Positions 8,954 to 16,388 of a stretch of 64,000 nt of DNA are shown piece by piece. Below the pieces are notes generated by a model. It saw only the letters and a list, made by a program, of their open reading frames with translations. It was not told the DNA's origin and did not search any database. Each line of letters opens with the position of its first letter. The first letter of the stretch is position 1. Source of the DNA: Acidimicrobium ferrooxidans. GTDB lineage: Bacteria; Actinomycetota; Geothermincolia; Fen-727; Anoxymicrobiaceae. The stretch is from positions 172,448 to 236,447 of the forward strand of contig DYIU01000004.1 in assembly GCA_020723485.1 (NCBI GenBank). Reading direction: 5' to 3'. The translations under genes were made by a program, and so were the position numbers.

Positions 8954-9814
8954 TCACGTATTATTTCGCGGGCGGGAAATGAGGTCCGGCGGACAGAAGA
9001 CGAGCTCGAAGCCTTCTTTCCTCCTGGGTGAGGCCGCTCCGTTGGGACAGTATACGAAGCACTGCCCGCAGCCGAGGCATTTCGACGGATCGGAGACCGC
9101 CTTCCCGTCGCGCACTTCGATGGCCCCGAAATAGCAGCGGGTGGTGCAGTCTACCGGGCATTCCCCCGGCCCCAGGCACCTGTCCGCGTCATGCACCGCG
9201 TAGCTGGTCCCGGGCAGAAACACGCTGGTGCCCCTCCGCAGCTGGTTGCGCAGCGGTACGCAGTAATCCGGCAGGCAGTGACAGTAGCTGACCACGAATC
9301 CGTGGGAATCGAACATGCCCCACGCGTTGAGAACCCTCCCCCGCTCGTGCCAGAAGCGGGCCTTCTCGATGAGTTCGTCGGCTCCCACCCGCCTGTACAT
9401 GGAGGGATAGTTATAGAGGTGTCCCTTACCCCAGTCGCCGATCATCACGCAGGTGTAGTTCGGGTCCACGCCTTCGACCAGCTCGCCGTCGATGTTGTTC
9501 TCACCGTGACGGCACTCGCAGATGCCCACTGCCATCAACATGCCTTCGTCTTCGAGGTTCCGCACCAGGTTCTCGATCTCGGCGGGTGTCAGGACTTCGC
9601 CGTGAATTGCAGGGAGTACCAGGCGGTAAGCAGTCCAGTCGAGCGCGGCCCTGGTTACCTTGTGTCCGTAGAGCCAGTCCTGGTCCGTCAACCATCCAAG
9701 GACTTTCATCAGCAGAAACTCGTACCTCGCGCCGATGATATCCAGCGGGAACGGGATGTGCTGGTGTGCGCGCCTGCCGGAATGGTCGAGGTGAGCCAGC
9801 ATGTTGTACTCCAT
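8954..9814 (-). CDS. Dicluster 4Fe-4S binding protein of unknown function
   Basis: The 286-residue protein has a Cys-rich middle (GICECRHGENN, SYCHCLPDYC) and a C-terminal ferredoxin-like domain. That domain carries CLGPGECPVDCTTRC and CLGCGQCFVYCP, which suggests two [4Fe-4S] clusters. It has no export signal and is probably a cytoplasmic electron carrier or a subunit of a redox enzyme. An upstream in-frame TTG at 9832 exists; I prefer the ATG at 9814, preceded by a purine-rich CGGAAGAGA. A TATAAT at 9841-9846 sits just upstream. It is divergent from the acyl-CoA synthetase operon. Specific function not recognised. Confidence 0.8.
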   Translation of the reverse strand: MEYNMLAHLDHSGRRAHQHIPFPLDIIGARYEFLLMKVLGWLTDQDWLYGHKVTRAALDWTAYRLVLPAIHGEVLTPAEIENLVRNLEDEGMLMAVGICECRHGENNIDGELVEGVDPNYTCVMIGDWGKGHLYNYPSMYRRVGADELIEKARFWHERGRVLNAWGMFDSHGFVVSYCHCLPDYCVPLRNQLRRGTSVFLPGTSYAVHDADRCLGPGECPVDCTTRCYFGAIEVRDGKAVSDPSKCLGCGQCFVYCPNGAASPRRKEGFELVFCPPDLISRPRNNT

Positions 9815-9940
9815 TCTCTTCCGGGTCCTCAACGCTGCGAATTATATAAGATGTCCTGTTTTGCTGTTCCCAGCCGAGCGAGATGGATTAATATATTCCT
9901 GCCTCTGGCGGTACCTCAGGTGCGAAAGGAGTGGTTGGCA

Positions 9941-11449
9941 ATGACGATCAACATCGGCAGCTACCTCACCAATCGAGCGATGCTCAACCCCGACAAGGAG
10001 GCCATCGTCTGCGAGGGCGTGCGCTACACCTGGTCGGAGGCCAACGCCGAGGCCAACAAGCTCGCGCACGCCATGAAGAAGCTGGGAATAGGCCACCAGG
10101 ACAGGGTGGCGATACTCGCCCTGAACGAGCCCGAGTACCTGAGCATGTTCTACGGCCTGGGAAAGATCGGCGCCATCCTGGTGCCCATCAACTACCGCAT
10201 CGCCGGCCCGGAGATGCAGTACATCCTGGAGAACAGCGGGGCCAGGATACTGGTGTTCGGCCCCGAGTACGCCGACGTCGTGGATTCCTTCCGCTCGGAC
10301 GTCCAGATGGAGGAGTTCATCGCCCTCGGCGACTCGAAGCCCGAATGGGCGCTCTCCTACAACGAGCTCACGGGAGAGGTCCCCGACGATGAACCCGAGC
10401 TCGTCGGGGGTGGGGACGACGTCCTCTCCATACTCTACACGTCGGGCACGACCGGGCGGCCGAAAGGCGCGATGCTCACCCACCAGAACTACTTCGTGGG
10501 CTCCACGAACATCATTGCCACGGTGGGGCACCTCGGCGACACCGCCCTGCTGGTCCTCCCTCTCTTCCACATCGGCGGACTCGCCAATGTCCCGCTGGGC
10601 ACCCAGGCCGGCGTCAGGGCCGTCATGCTGAAGAGCCTTGACCCCAAGAGGTTCCTCGAGCTCATCGAGGAGGAGGGGGTCAACGTGTTCGGCTCGGTGC
10701 CGGTGCTGCTCCAGCTGCTCAAGATGGTGCCGGACTTCGAGAAGTACGACTGGAGCTCGGTCAAGATGGTGTTCGTGTACGCGGCCCCGCTCCCCGTCGC
10801 TCTGCTCGAGGAGTACGCCGAGGCGGGCATCGAGGTACGGAACCTCTACGGGCTCACCGAATCCTGCGGCATGGGCACGGTCATCGACGGCGAGCACTCG
10901 ATGACCAAGGCGGGCTCTTGCGGCCTCCCCGAGTTCTTCTCAGAGATAAAGCTCGTGGGCGATGACGGGAACGAGGTCGGGCCGGATGAGCTCGGCGAGG
11001 TGCTCATCCGGGGCGAGTTCGTGATGAAGGGTTACTGGAACAACCCGGAGGCTACCGCCGAGACGATAAGGGACGGCTGGCTGCACACCGGCGACATCGG
11101 CAGGAAGGACGCCGACGGGTTCCTCTACATAATGGACCGGAAGAAGGACATGATAATCTCCGGCGGCGAGAACATCTACCCGGCCGAGATAGAGGACCTG
11201 CTGATGCGGCACCCCAAGATCCAGGACGCCGGCGTGATCGGCTTCCCGGACGACCTCTGGGGGGAGGCGGTCCGGGCGGTAGTGGTAGTCGCCCCGGGTG
11301 AGACCCTGACCGAGGAAGAGCTGATCGAGTGGACCAAGGGCAAGATAGGCAAGTTCAAGATGCCCAAGTCCGTAGTCTTCACCGAGGCGCTCCCCCGGAC
11401 GCCGACCGGCAAGATTCTCAAGCGCGAGCTGCGCGACATGTTCAATTAG
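9941..11449 (+). CDS. Acyl-CoA synthetase (AMP-forming, ANL superfamily)
   Basis: The 502-residue protein has the AMP-binding P-loop YTSGTTGRPKGA, the A5-type NLYGLTESCG, the LHTGDIG motif and the C-terminal lysine motif PRTPTGKILKRELR. It therefore activates a carboxylic acid to its CoA thioester using ATP. AAAGGAG stands 9 nt before the ATG at 9941; the open frame extends far upstream but that part is antisense to the Fe-S gene and is not coding. It is the first gene of a probable operon with a FixC-like flavoprotein and a FixX-like ferredoxin, which suggests fatty or aromatic acid activation linked to acyl-CoA oxidation. Chain length specificity is unknown. Confidence 0.93.
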   Translation: MTINIGSYLTNRAMLNPDKEAIVCEGVRYTWSEANAEANKLAHAMKKLGIGHQDRVAILALNEPEYLSMFYGLGKIGAILVPINYRIAGPEMQYILENSGARILVFGPEYADVVDSFRSDVQMEEFIALGDSKPEWALSYNELTGEVPDDEPELVGGGDDVLSILYTSGTTGRPKGAMLTHQNYFVGSTNIIATVGHLGDTALLVLPLFHIGGLANVPLGTQAGVRAVMLKSLDPKRFLELIEEEGVNVFGSVPVLLQLLKMVPDFEKYDWSSVKMVFVYAAPLPVALLEEYAEAGIEVRNLYGLTESCGMGTVIDGEHSMTKAGSCGLPEFFSEIKLVGDDGNEVGPDELGEVLIRGEFVMKGYWNNPEATAETIRDGWLHTGDIGRKDADGFLYIMDRKKDMIISGGENIYPAEIEDLLMRHPKIQDAGVIGFPDDLWGEAVRAVVVVAPGETLTEEELIEWTKGKIGKFKMPKSVVFTEALPRTPTGKILKRELRDMFN

Positions 11450-11480
11450 GGTCAGACCACTTTCGTTGCGTGAGCAACAA
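11449..11480. repeat. Solo half-element B of the GGGGTCAG palindrome family
   Basis: The segment starts at the last base of the synthetase stop codon and reads GGGTCAGACCACTTTCGTT. It nearly matches one arm of element C at 13475-13506 but has no inverted partner nearby. A small internal hairpin, GTTGC-GTGA-GCAAC, has a GNRA-like loop. Confidence 0.75.
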
Positions 11481-11534
11481 TAAACACATCTTCAACATGA
11501 AGGGTGCGGGACTGGCCTGGGAGAGGGAGCCGAA

Positions 11535-13202
11535 GTGAGCGAATATGACGTCATCGTGGTCGGGGCCGGGTTCGGAGGCCCGGTCGCGGCGAAGAAATGC
11601 GCCGAGGCCGGCCTTCGCACCGTGATGCTGGAGCGCGGCGAGCGCGTGGGCCAGAAGGTGATATCCGGTCTCACCATCCCCTTCTACGGGTTCATATTCG
11701 GCCCCGCTTTTATCAGAGACGGCAACCCGCCCATCGAGCGCCCCGCGGACGGGATAATCAACTACATCGTGAAAGACATCGAGACGGGCGACATCGAGAT
11801 AGACGATACGCTGAAGATACCCAAGCCCCTCTCGCCGGTGCTCGCCTTCGGCTATAACGCATACTGCCAGCCGTTCTGCGAGTGGGAGGCGGACCGCGCG
11901 GTCGAGTCCGGGGTCGAGCTCCGCACCTCCACGGTGGCGGTCGACGTCCTCAGGGAGGACGGCGCGGTGGCCGGTGTGGTCACCGACGGGGGAGAACGCC
12001 TCGGCGCGAAGGTCGTGATAGACGCCGAGGGGTGCCAGGGCCTGCTGGCCATCAAGGCGGGGGTGCGGAAGAAGTACCCGCCCGACGTCATATCCCTGGC
12101 GGACTGCTACGACTACGAGATGTCGAAGGCCGACGTGGACCGGATATTCGGCCATACCCTGCGCTTCTGCTGGGGCTGGGACGAGCAGAAGGTCGCGCCC
12201 CCGCTCGGGTACGGCAACGGCCTGATGGTCTGGCCTTACAGGCAGAGCCTGCATTTCATTCAGGACCAGTGCCTCAAGACCGGCAGCGGGAAGGTCCCCA
12301 GCCTCAAGGACTTCGACGATTACCACCGCAACATCACCAGCGGCCTGCCGTGGTGGAGCGAGGAAGTGGCTCCTCACATACGCCTGCGCACGAGGATCTG
12401 GGACGGCTTCGAGATATTCGTGGGCCTCGACGACGAGCTCCGGGGAATGCCCAACCATGCCGACGGCATGATACTGATCGGCGACGCGGCCGGGCTCGAG
12501 AGCACGGAGCTCTGCGACGGGGTGCCTGCCGCATGGTTCTCCGCGGAGATCGCGGCGGACGTGGCCATCGACGCGATCCGGGCCGGCGATACCACGGCTT
12601 CTTTCCTGAAAAGATACGACGAGCGTATCAAGGCGCACCCCATAATCCAGTGGTCGATCTCAACGACGAACCGCCACGACCTGAGGTACGCGCAGGAGAA
12701 CCATGACATCGACATGCTTCGGAAGCTGGTCCACGACGGCTGGGGGCTTGGCGGCTTCGCCTCTATCACCACTCCGCTGCTGAGGATGATATTCGATTCG
12801 ATAAGCGAGGACCCGTCGATCCTCTCGAGCTGGATACGCATGTTCCCGCGCTACTACTACAACTGGGCGCACGAGCGCTACGGTGACGCGCCGGGAGGGC
12901 GCGAACGCCCCCGCGGAGTGCAGACGCTCGGGCACAGGGCGTTCGCCGCTTTCATGCGCTCGATGGACAGGTTCCTCCAGCGGTTCTCCTCGCCCGTCGC
13001 TAAGGCTGCGGCGTTCATGACGCCGGCGACGTCCGCCGCGAATCCCGTCATGAGGTTCCTCCTGCCGCGCGTCGAGCCGTTCTACCTGGCGGCGCTGAAG
13101 CTGCTCGAGCCGGTCACCGATCCCCTGAGCAGGAAGCTGGTCAGCTTCGTCACCCGCGCCGATCCCGCGATCTTCGACAGTCCTCCAGGAAGGGGGGAAT
13201 AA
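11535..13202 (+). CDS. FixC-like FAD-dependent oxidoreductase (ETF:quinone oxidoreductase-related)
   Basis: The 555-residue protein opens with the FAD-binding GAGFGGPVAAKKCAEAG and has a C-proximal GDAAG motif (ILIGDAAGLES) closing the FAD site. It resembles FixC/geranylgeranyl-reductase-like flavoproteins but carries a longer C-terminal extension of about 130 residues. The start is GTG at 11535 after GGGAG. The next gene, 1 nt downstream, encodes a FixX-like ferredoxin, so the two probably form an electron-transfer complex. Such complexes normally pass electrons from acyl-CoA dehydrogenases via ETF to quinone. No ETF genes are in the window, so the donor is unknown. Confidence 0.85.
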   Translation: MSEYDVIVVGAGFGGPVAAKKCAEAGLRTVMLERGERVGQKVISGLTIPFYGFIFGPAFIRDGNPPIERPADGIINYIVKDIETGDIEIDDTLKIPKPLSPVLAFGYNAYCQPFCEWEADRAVESGVELRTSTVAVDVLREDGAVAGVVTDGGERLGAKVVIDAEGCQGLLAIKAGVRKKYPPDVISLADCYDYEMSKADVDRIFGHTLRFCWGWDEQKVAPPLGYGNGLMVWPYRQSLHFIQDQCLKTGSGKVPSLKDFDDYHRNITSGLPWWSEEVAPHIRLRTRIWDGFEIFVGLDDELRGMPNHADGMILIGDAAGLESTELCDGVPAAWFSAEIAADVAIDAIRAGDTTASFLKRYDERIKAHPIIQWSISTTNRHDLRYAQENHDIDMLRKLVHDGWGLGGFASITTPLLRMIFDSISEDPSILSSWIRMFPRYYYNWAHERYGDAPGGRERPRGVQTLGHRAFAAFMRSMDRFLQRFSSPVAKAAAFMTPATSAANPVMRFLLPRVEPFYLAALKLLEPVTDPLSRKLVSFVTRADPAIFDSPPGRGE

Positions 13203-13203
13203 A

Positions 13204-13473
13204 GTGGGCAGCCAAGCCGACAGGTTCCCGGGAATAGAGTGGGTCGAGGGTGCCGGCGATTTCATAAAGATCGACACCGAGCTGTGCGACGCCTGCGCGA
13301 GATGTCTGAAGGTCTGCCTCGCGGACTGTTTCGAGATCTCCGAGAAGAAGGCCCGGGTCAGGAGCCTGGCCGGCTGCCTCGAGTGCGCGTCCTGCTGGTT
13401 CGTGTGCGAGCGCGGCGCCATCGACTTCAACTGGCCGCCCGGCGGCAAGGGCTACAAGAGCCTATGGGGCTAA
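13204..13473 (+). CDS. FixX-like ferredoxin
   Basis: The 89-residue protein has CDACARCLKVC and CLECASCWFVC, enough cysteines for two [4Fe-4S] clusters or one with extra residues, in the FixX/NapF-like ferredoxin fold. The start is GTG at 13204, with AGGAAGGGGGGA before it. It begins 1 nt after the FixC-like gene, so translation is likely coupled. It should pass electrons between the flavoprotein and its partner. The stop TAA is followed after one base by palindromic element C. Confidence 0.88.
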   Translation: MGSQADRFPGIEWVEGAGDFIKIDTELCDACARCLKVCLADCFEISEKKARVRSLAGCLECASCWFVCERGAIDFNWPPGGKGYKSLWG

Positions 13474-13474
13474 T

Positions 13475-13590
13475 GGGGTCAGACCACTTTCGTTCCGTTA
13501 GCAACAATGGCCACATCAACCACAGCAGGAGCACTATGATGTTGTTCGTGTCAATCAGTGTTGCTAACGGAACGAAAGTGGTCTGACCCC
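13475..13590. repeat. Palindromic element C (perfect 32-bp arms)
   Basis: The arms at 13475-13506 and 13559-13590 are perfect inverted copies that begin GGGGTCAGACCACTTTCGTT and end in GCAACA. The loop is 52 bp. The element fills the gap between two convergent genes: one base separates it from the ferredoxin TAA, and its last base is the first base of the heliorhodopsin stop triplet. The RNA hairpin could end transcription from both sides. Confidence 0.95.
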
Positions 13591-14384
13591 TATCGGTTCG
13601 CGAGGGTGCCCCCGAACACCTGCCAGGCCAGCGCCGACTTCGCGGCCAGGCTCAGGATGATATAGACCTTTTCGCCGAACAGGTAGTCCTCCCACGGACC
13701 CACCTTCTTGTACTGAAGAACCATGTTGACCGCGAAGATATTGAAAAAGATGAACAGCGACACGAGGATGTAATAGACGAAAGTGGGAATCTCGTTCGCC
13801 GGGTCGCTCGCCGCCTTCGCGAACACTATCGCTATGACGACCCAGGGTATTATCCCGGCGATGCACCCGAAGATGAACGCGGTCCAGTTGGTCTTCTCGG
13901 TCGCCTGGTTGTGAAGCTCCATCATCCACCCGAACAGTATCATCATCGCGTTCATGAAAAAGATCAGTATGAGGCTCACCAGGTCGTCGAGCCCTGACAG
14001 CATGGCGATGACCACGATCATCAGTGACGCGGTTATGGAGTACTCGATCCACCTGCCGTAGTTCGCTCCCTTCAGCAGGTTACCCTTGTACCATTCGAAT
14101 ATGCCGGGAGACGCGATGAGCAGGAGCGCGATCCCGCTGAGCAGCAGGAAGAGCGCCACGAGAGGGCCTATCCTCACCTGCCAGAGCTCGTCGCTGTACG
14201 GCACCGCCCTGCCCAGCGCCTGGCTGTACCTCAGGTATCGCAGTGACACCGGCAGCTTGAAGTCGCTGCTGAGCACCAGCATCAGAATCCCCTGGACTAT
14301 CAGCGCGAACCCGACCGCGGCGTTCCAGATCCTGAGGTTCCGGAACCGCTTCTCCATGGGCTGCTTCTGCACCTCGTCGGCCAT
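13590..14384 (-). CDS. Heliorhodopsin
   Basis: The 264-residue protein with seven predicted membrane helices matches the heliorhodopsin family in order. It has RWIEYSITAS with the counter-ion Glu at 114, NAMMILFGWMME, FIFGCIAGIIPW, FVYYILVSLFIFFN, and the last helix SLAAKSALAWQVF with the retinal-binding Lys at 249. In the family the N-terminus faces the cytoplasm, opposite to type-1 rhodopsins, and slow photocycles suggest a sensory or enzyme-modulating role. Against the 48C12 protein as I remember it, His23 and His80 align to Leu28 and Leu87. AAAGGAG precedes the ATG. It is divergent from the gene at 14566. No retinal synthesis gene is visible nearby. Confidence 0.93.
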   Translation of the reverse strand: MADEVQKQPMEKRFRNLRIWNAAVGFALIVQGILMLVLSSDFKLPVSLRYLRYSQALGRAVPYSDELWQVRIGPLVALFLLLSGIALLLIASPGIFEWYKGNLLKGANYGRWIEYSITASLMIVVIAMLSGLDDLVSLILIFFMNAMMILFGWMMELHNQATEKTNWTAFIFGCIAGIIPWVVIAIVFAKAASDPANEIPTFVYYILVSLFIFFNIFAVNMVLQYKKVGPWEDYLFGEKVYIILSLAAKSALAWQVFGGTLANR

Positions 14385-14565
14385 GGCGTGCTCCTTTCAC
14401 CAAGTGTCATCAGCACCGTTGAACTGAGATCTACTGGATGCGAGGCCGTCCCTTCACCCGAATCCCGTTGCCGGCCGGCCCCGATAGATGTTTCTCCGGG
14501 AACGGGCCTCATCCTGTCCGGCCCGGAATATAATAGTGGCGCGGCAATGCACCGGAGGTGGCGGG

Positions 14566-15630
14566 ATGAAGAAGGTCAGAATATACGGCGCCGGGATGTC
14601 GGGCATGATAGCGGCAGTGAACCTGGCGCGGGACGGGTACGAGGTCGAGGCGTTCGACGGAGAGAGCGGTTACGGCGGCTCCAGGATATACAACCCCTCC
14701 GCCCACACCACACCGATCGACATCGGCCGCACGAGTGAGTACGTCGGCATCGACCTCAGCCCGGTGTTTCACCCCCTTCTCGCCTGCCCCTGGTATTACA
14801 ACGAGACAAAGGCCCAGGCTCCCGCCGGAAGGCTGTTCACGGTCGAGAGGGGCAGCCGTCCCGGGAGCATCGACACCATGCTCTACGCCATGTGCCTCGA
14901 GCTCGGGGTGGAGTTCCACTTCGACGCCCCCCTCGACAAAGACGACATACCGAAGCTCGATCCCGGCACGATAATCGCCTGCGGCCTGATCCCGTCGGCC
15001 TACGAGATGCTCGACATCCCTTACCTGAGGTGGTACGGATGGCTCTCGCGCGGGGAGTGCGGCTTCAGCAACTACGCCTGGATCTACCTCGACCCCGCCA
15101 TCACCGAGTTCGGGTACCTGTCCTCGGTGAACAACTACTACTTCGACTTCTTCTACTCCACCAGGCCTGTCGGCCGTGACGCCCTCGACCGGTACGTCGA
15201 CCGGATGCGGCGCAGCGAAGGGGTCGAGCACCGCGAGTGGGAGTACGTCTCAGGCGCCGTCCCTCTGGGAAGGCCCGATAACCCGAGCCTGTTCCGCGGC
15301 GACCTCATCATGTGCGGGACCATCTCCGGTGCGATGGACCCGGTGATGTGGTTCGGCATCCTGGGCGCCATAATGACCGGCAGGATAGCGGCGATGGCGG
15401 TGAGCGACCGCGCGGCGGCGGCCTCGGAGTTCGCCCGTTTCACGAAGCGCTTCCGGGCGGCCTGGTACTTCAAGAACCACGTGTTCAACTACATCAGGCC
15501 GCACGTGAGCGCGATGGAAAAGGCGATCAACCTCATAGGAGTGCCACGCGTGGAGCACATGGTGGGCGTGGTCGAGAGGCGGAACCTCCCCGGATCCATT
15601 CCCGGGTACGCCATGCTCGGGCTGCGGTGA
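14566..15630 (+). CDS. NAD(P)/FAD-binding oxidoreductase
   Basis: The 354-residue protein begins with the dinucleotide-binding motif KVRIYGAGMSGMIAAVNLARDG, split here only by family wobble, and an acidic end of beta-2 (EAFDGES). A late LIMCGTISGAMDPVMWFG segment occupies the place of the second FAD contact in geranylgeranyl-reductase-like proteins. GGAGGTGG stands before the ATG at 14566; a TATAAT at 14529-14534 could be its -10 box. It is divergent from the heliorhodopsin and 10 nt from the convergent TetR gene. The substrate is not recognisable. Confidence 0.75.
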   Translation: MKKVRIYGAGMSGMIAAVNLARDGYEVEAFDGESGYGGSRIYNPSAHTTPIDIGRTSEYVGIDLSPVFHPLLACPWYYNETKAQAPAGRLFTVERGSRPGSIDTMLYAMCLELGVEFHFDAPLDKDDIPKLDPGTIIACGLIPSAYEMLDIPYLRWYGWLSRGECGFSNYAWIYLDPAITEFGYLSSVNNYYFDFFYSTRPVGRDALDRYVDRMRRSEGVEHREWEYVSGAVPLGRPDNPSLFRGDLIMCGTISGAMDPVMWFGILGAIMTGRIAAMAVSDRAAAASEFARFTKRFRAAWYFKNHVFNYIRPHVSAMEKAINLIGVPRVEHMVGVVERRNLPGSIPGYAMLGLR

Positions 15631-15640
15631 ACGGGGCTTC

Positions 15641-16261
15641 CTAGTAGTGGGACTCTGAAGCGGGGTGTGCCAGAGCCCCGTCGAGCAGTATCGTCATCAC
15701 GGTGCCCATCCACTCGACCAGGGCTTTCTCCGGGTTCGATTCGACGTACAGCCTGCGCGCGATCTCGAGGATTATCGCGTTGACCAGGACGGCGGCCTGC
15801 CGCACGTTCAGGTCGGCCTTGAGGAAGCCCTTCCTCACCCCGTGCCTCAGGTAGCTCTCGGTGTAGAGCGCGATGACGTCGAACGCGGCGCTGACCCGCC
15901 TGGCGGCCTCGTCGTCGAGGCCCATCGACTCGTAGAAGATAGCTCCCTGCGCGTACGGGTGGTTCAGGTAGAAACGCAGGAGTTTCTCGCCTATGCGCCA
16001 CACCTGGAACGCGTAGTCCTCGAGCGTCTCGGATGAGTCGGGCACCTCCTCGGACAGCGTAGCGTCGAAGGCGCTCATGATCTCCTCGATGATGTCGGAA
16101 AAGGCCTCGAGCTTGGTCCGGTAGAACCGGTAGAACGTCCCGGTGCTTATCTTGGCCGCTCCCGCTATGTCGGCCTCAGAGGCGGCACAGTAGCCCTTGT
16201 CCCTGAACACCTGGTATGCGGCGTCGAGTATCCGCTTCTTCGTCCTGTCGGAACTTGCCAT
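15641..16261 (-). CDS. TetR/AcrR family transcriptional regulator
   Basis: The 206-residue protein has a typical TetR N-terminal HTH: RILDAAYQVFRDKGY, then ADIAGAAKISTGTFYRFYRTK. It is followed by a helical ligand-binding domain. No ribosome binding site precedes the ATG at 16261; instead a -10 hexamer ends only 6 nt upstream, which suggests a leaderless mRNA. It is divergent from the CoA-transferase-GNAT gene 127 nt away, the usual arrangement for a local repressor. Its effector may be an acyl-CoA, but this is inference. Confidence 0.92.
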   Translation of the reverse strand: MASSDRTKKRILDAAYQVFRDKGYCAASEADIAGAAKISTGTFYRFYRTKLEAFSDIIEEIMSAFDATLSEEVPDSSETLEDYAFQVWRIGEKLLRFYLNHPYAQGAIFYESMGLDDEAARRVSAAFDVIALYTESYLRHGVRKGFLKADLNVRQAAVLVNAIILEIARRLYVESNPEKALVEWMGTVMTILLDGALAHPASESHY

Positions 16262-16267
16262 ACAGAG

Positions 16268-16296
16268 ATTCTAGACACAATGGGCCGCCGCTTCAA
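16268..16296 (-). promoter_or_regulatory. Leaderless promoter of the tetR gene
   Basis: On the minus strand TTGAAG (16296-16291), a 17-nt spacer and TAGAAT (16273-16268) are followed after 6 nt by the ATG at 16261. The expected start site coincides with the first codon. Confidence 0.6.
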
Positions 16297-16335
16297 TCGC
16301 CGGCTCGAAGGAATCGCGCCCCGCGCACAAAAAGC

Positions 16336-16341
16336 TAGAAT
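16336..16341 (+). promoter_or_regulatory. Candidate -10 box of the CoA-transferase gene
   Basis: TAGAAT lies 47 nt before the ATG at 16389, with a ribosome binding site GGAGG between them. No clear -35 hexamer is seen. The segment between the two divergent -10 boxes is the likely TetR operator. Confidence 0.4.
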
Positions 16342-16388
16342 AGGAAGAAAGCCGGCTCGACCGCCTCGGTCTGGAACCTGGAGGAACG

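Noticed and set aside
9191-9940. 250-codon upstream extension of the acyl-CoA synthetase
   Set aside because: It overlaps the Fe-S gene in antisense, and the ribosome binding site and family N-terminus support the ATG at 9941.
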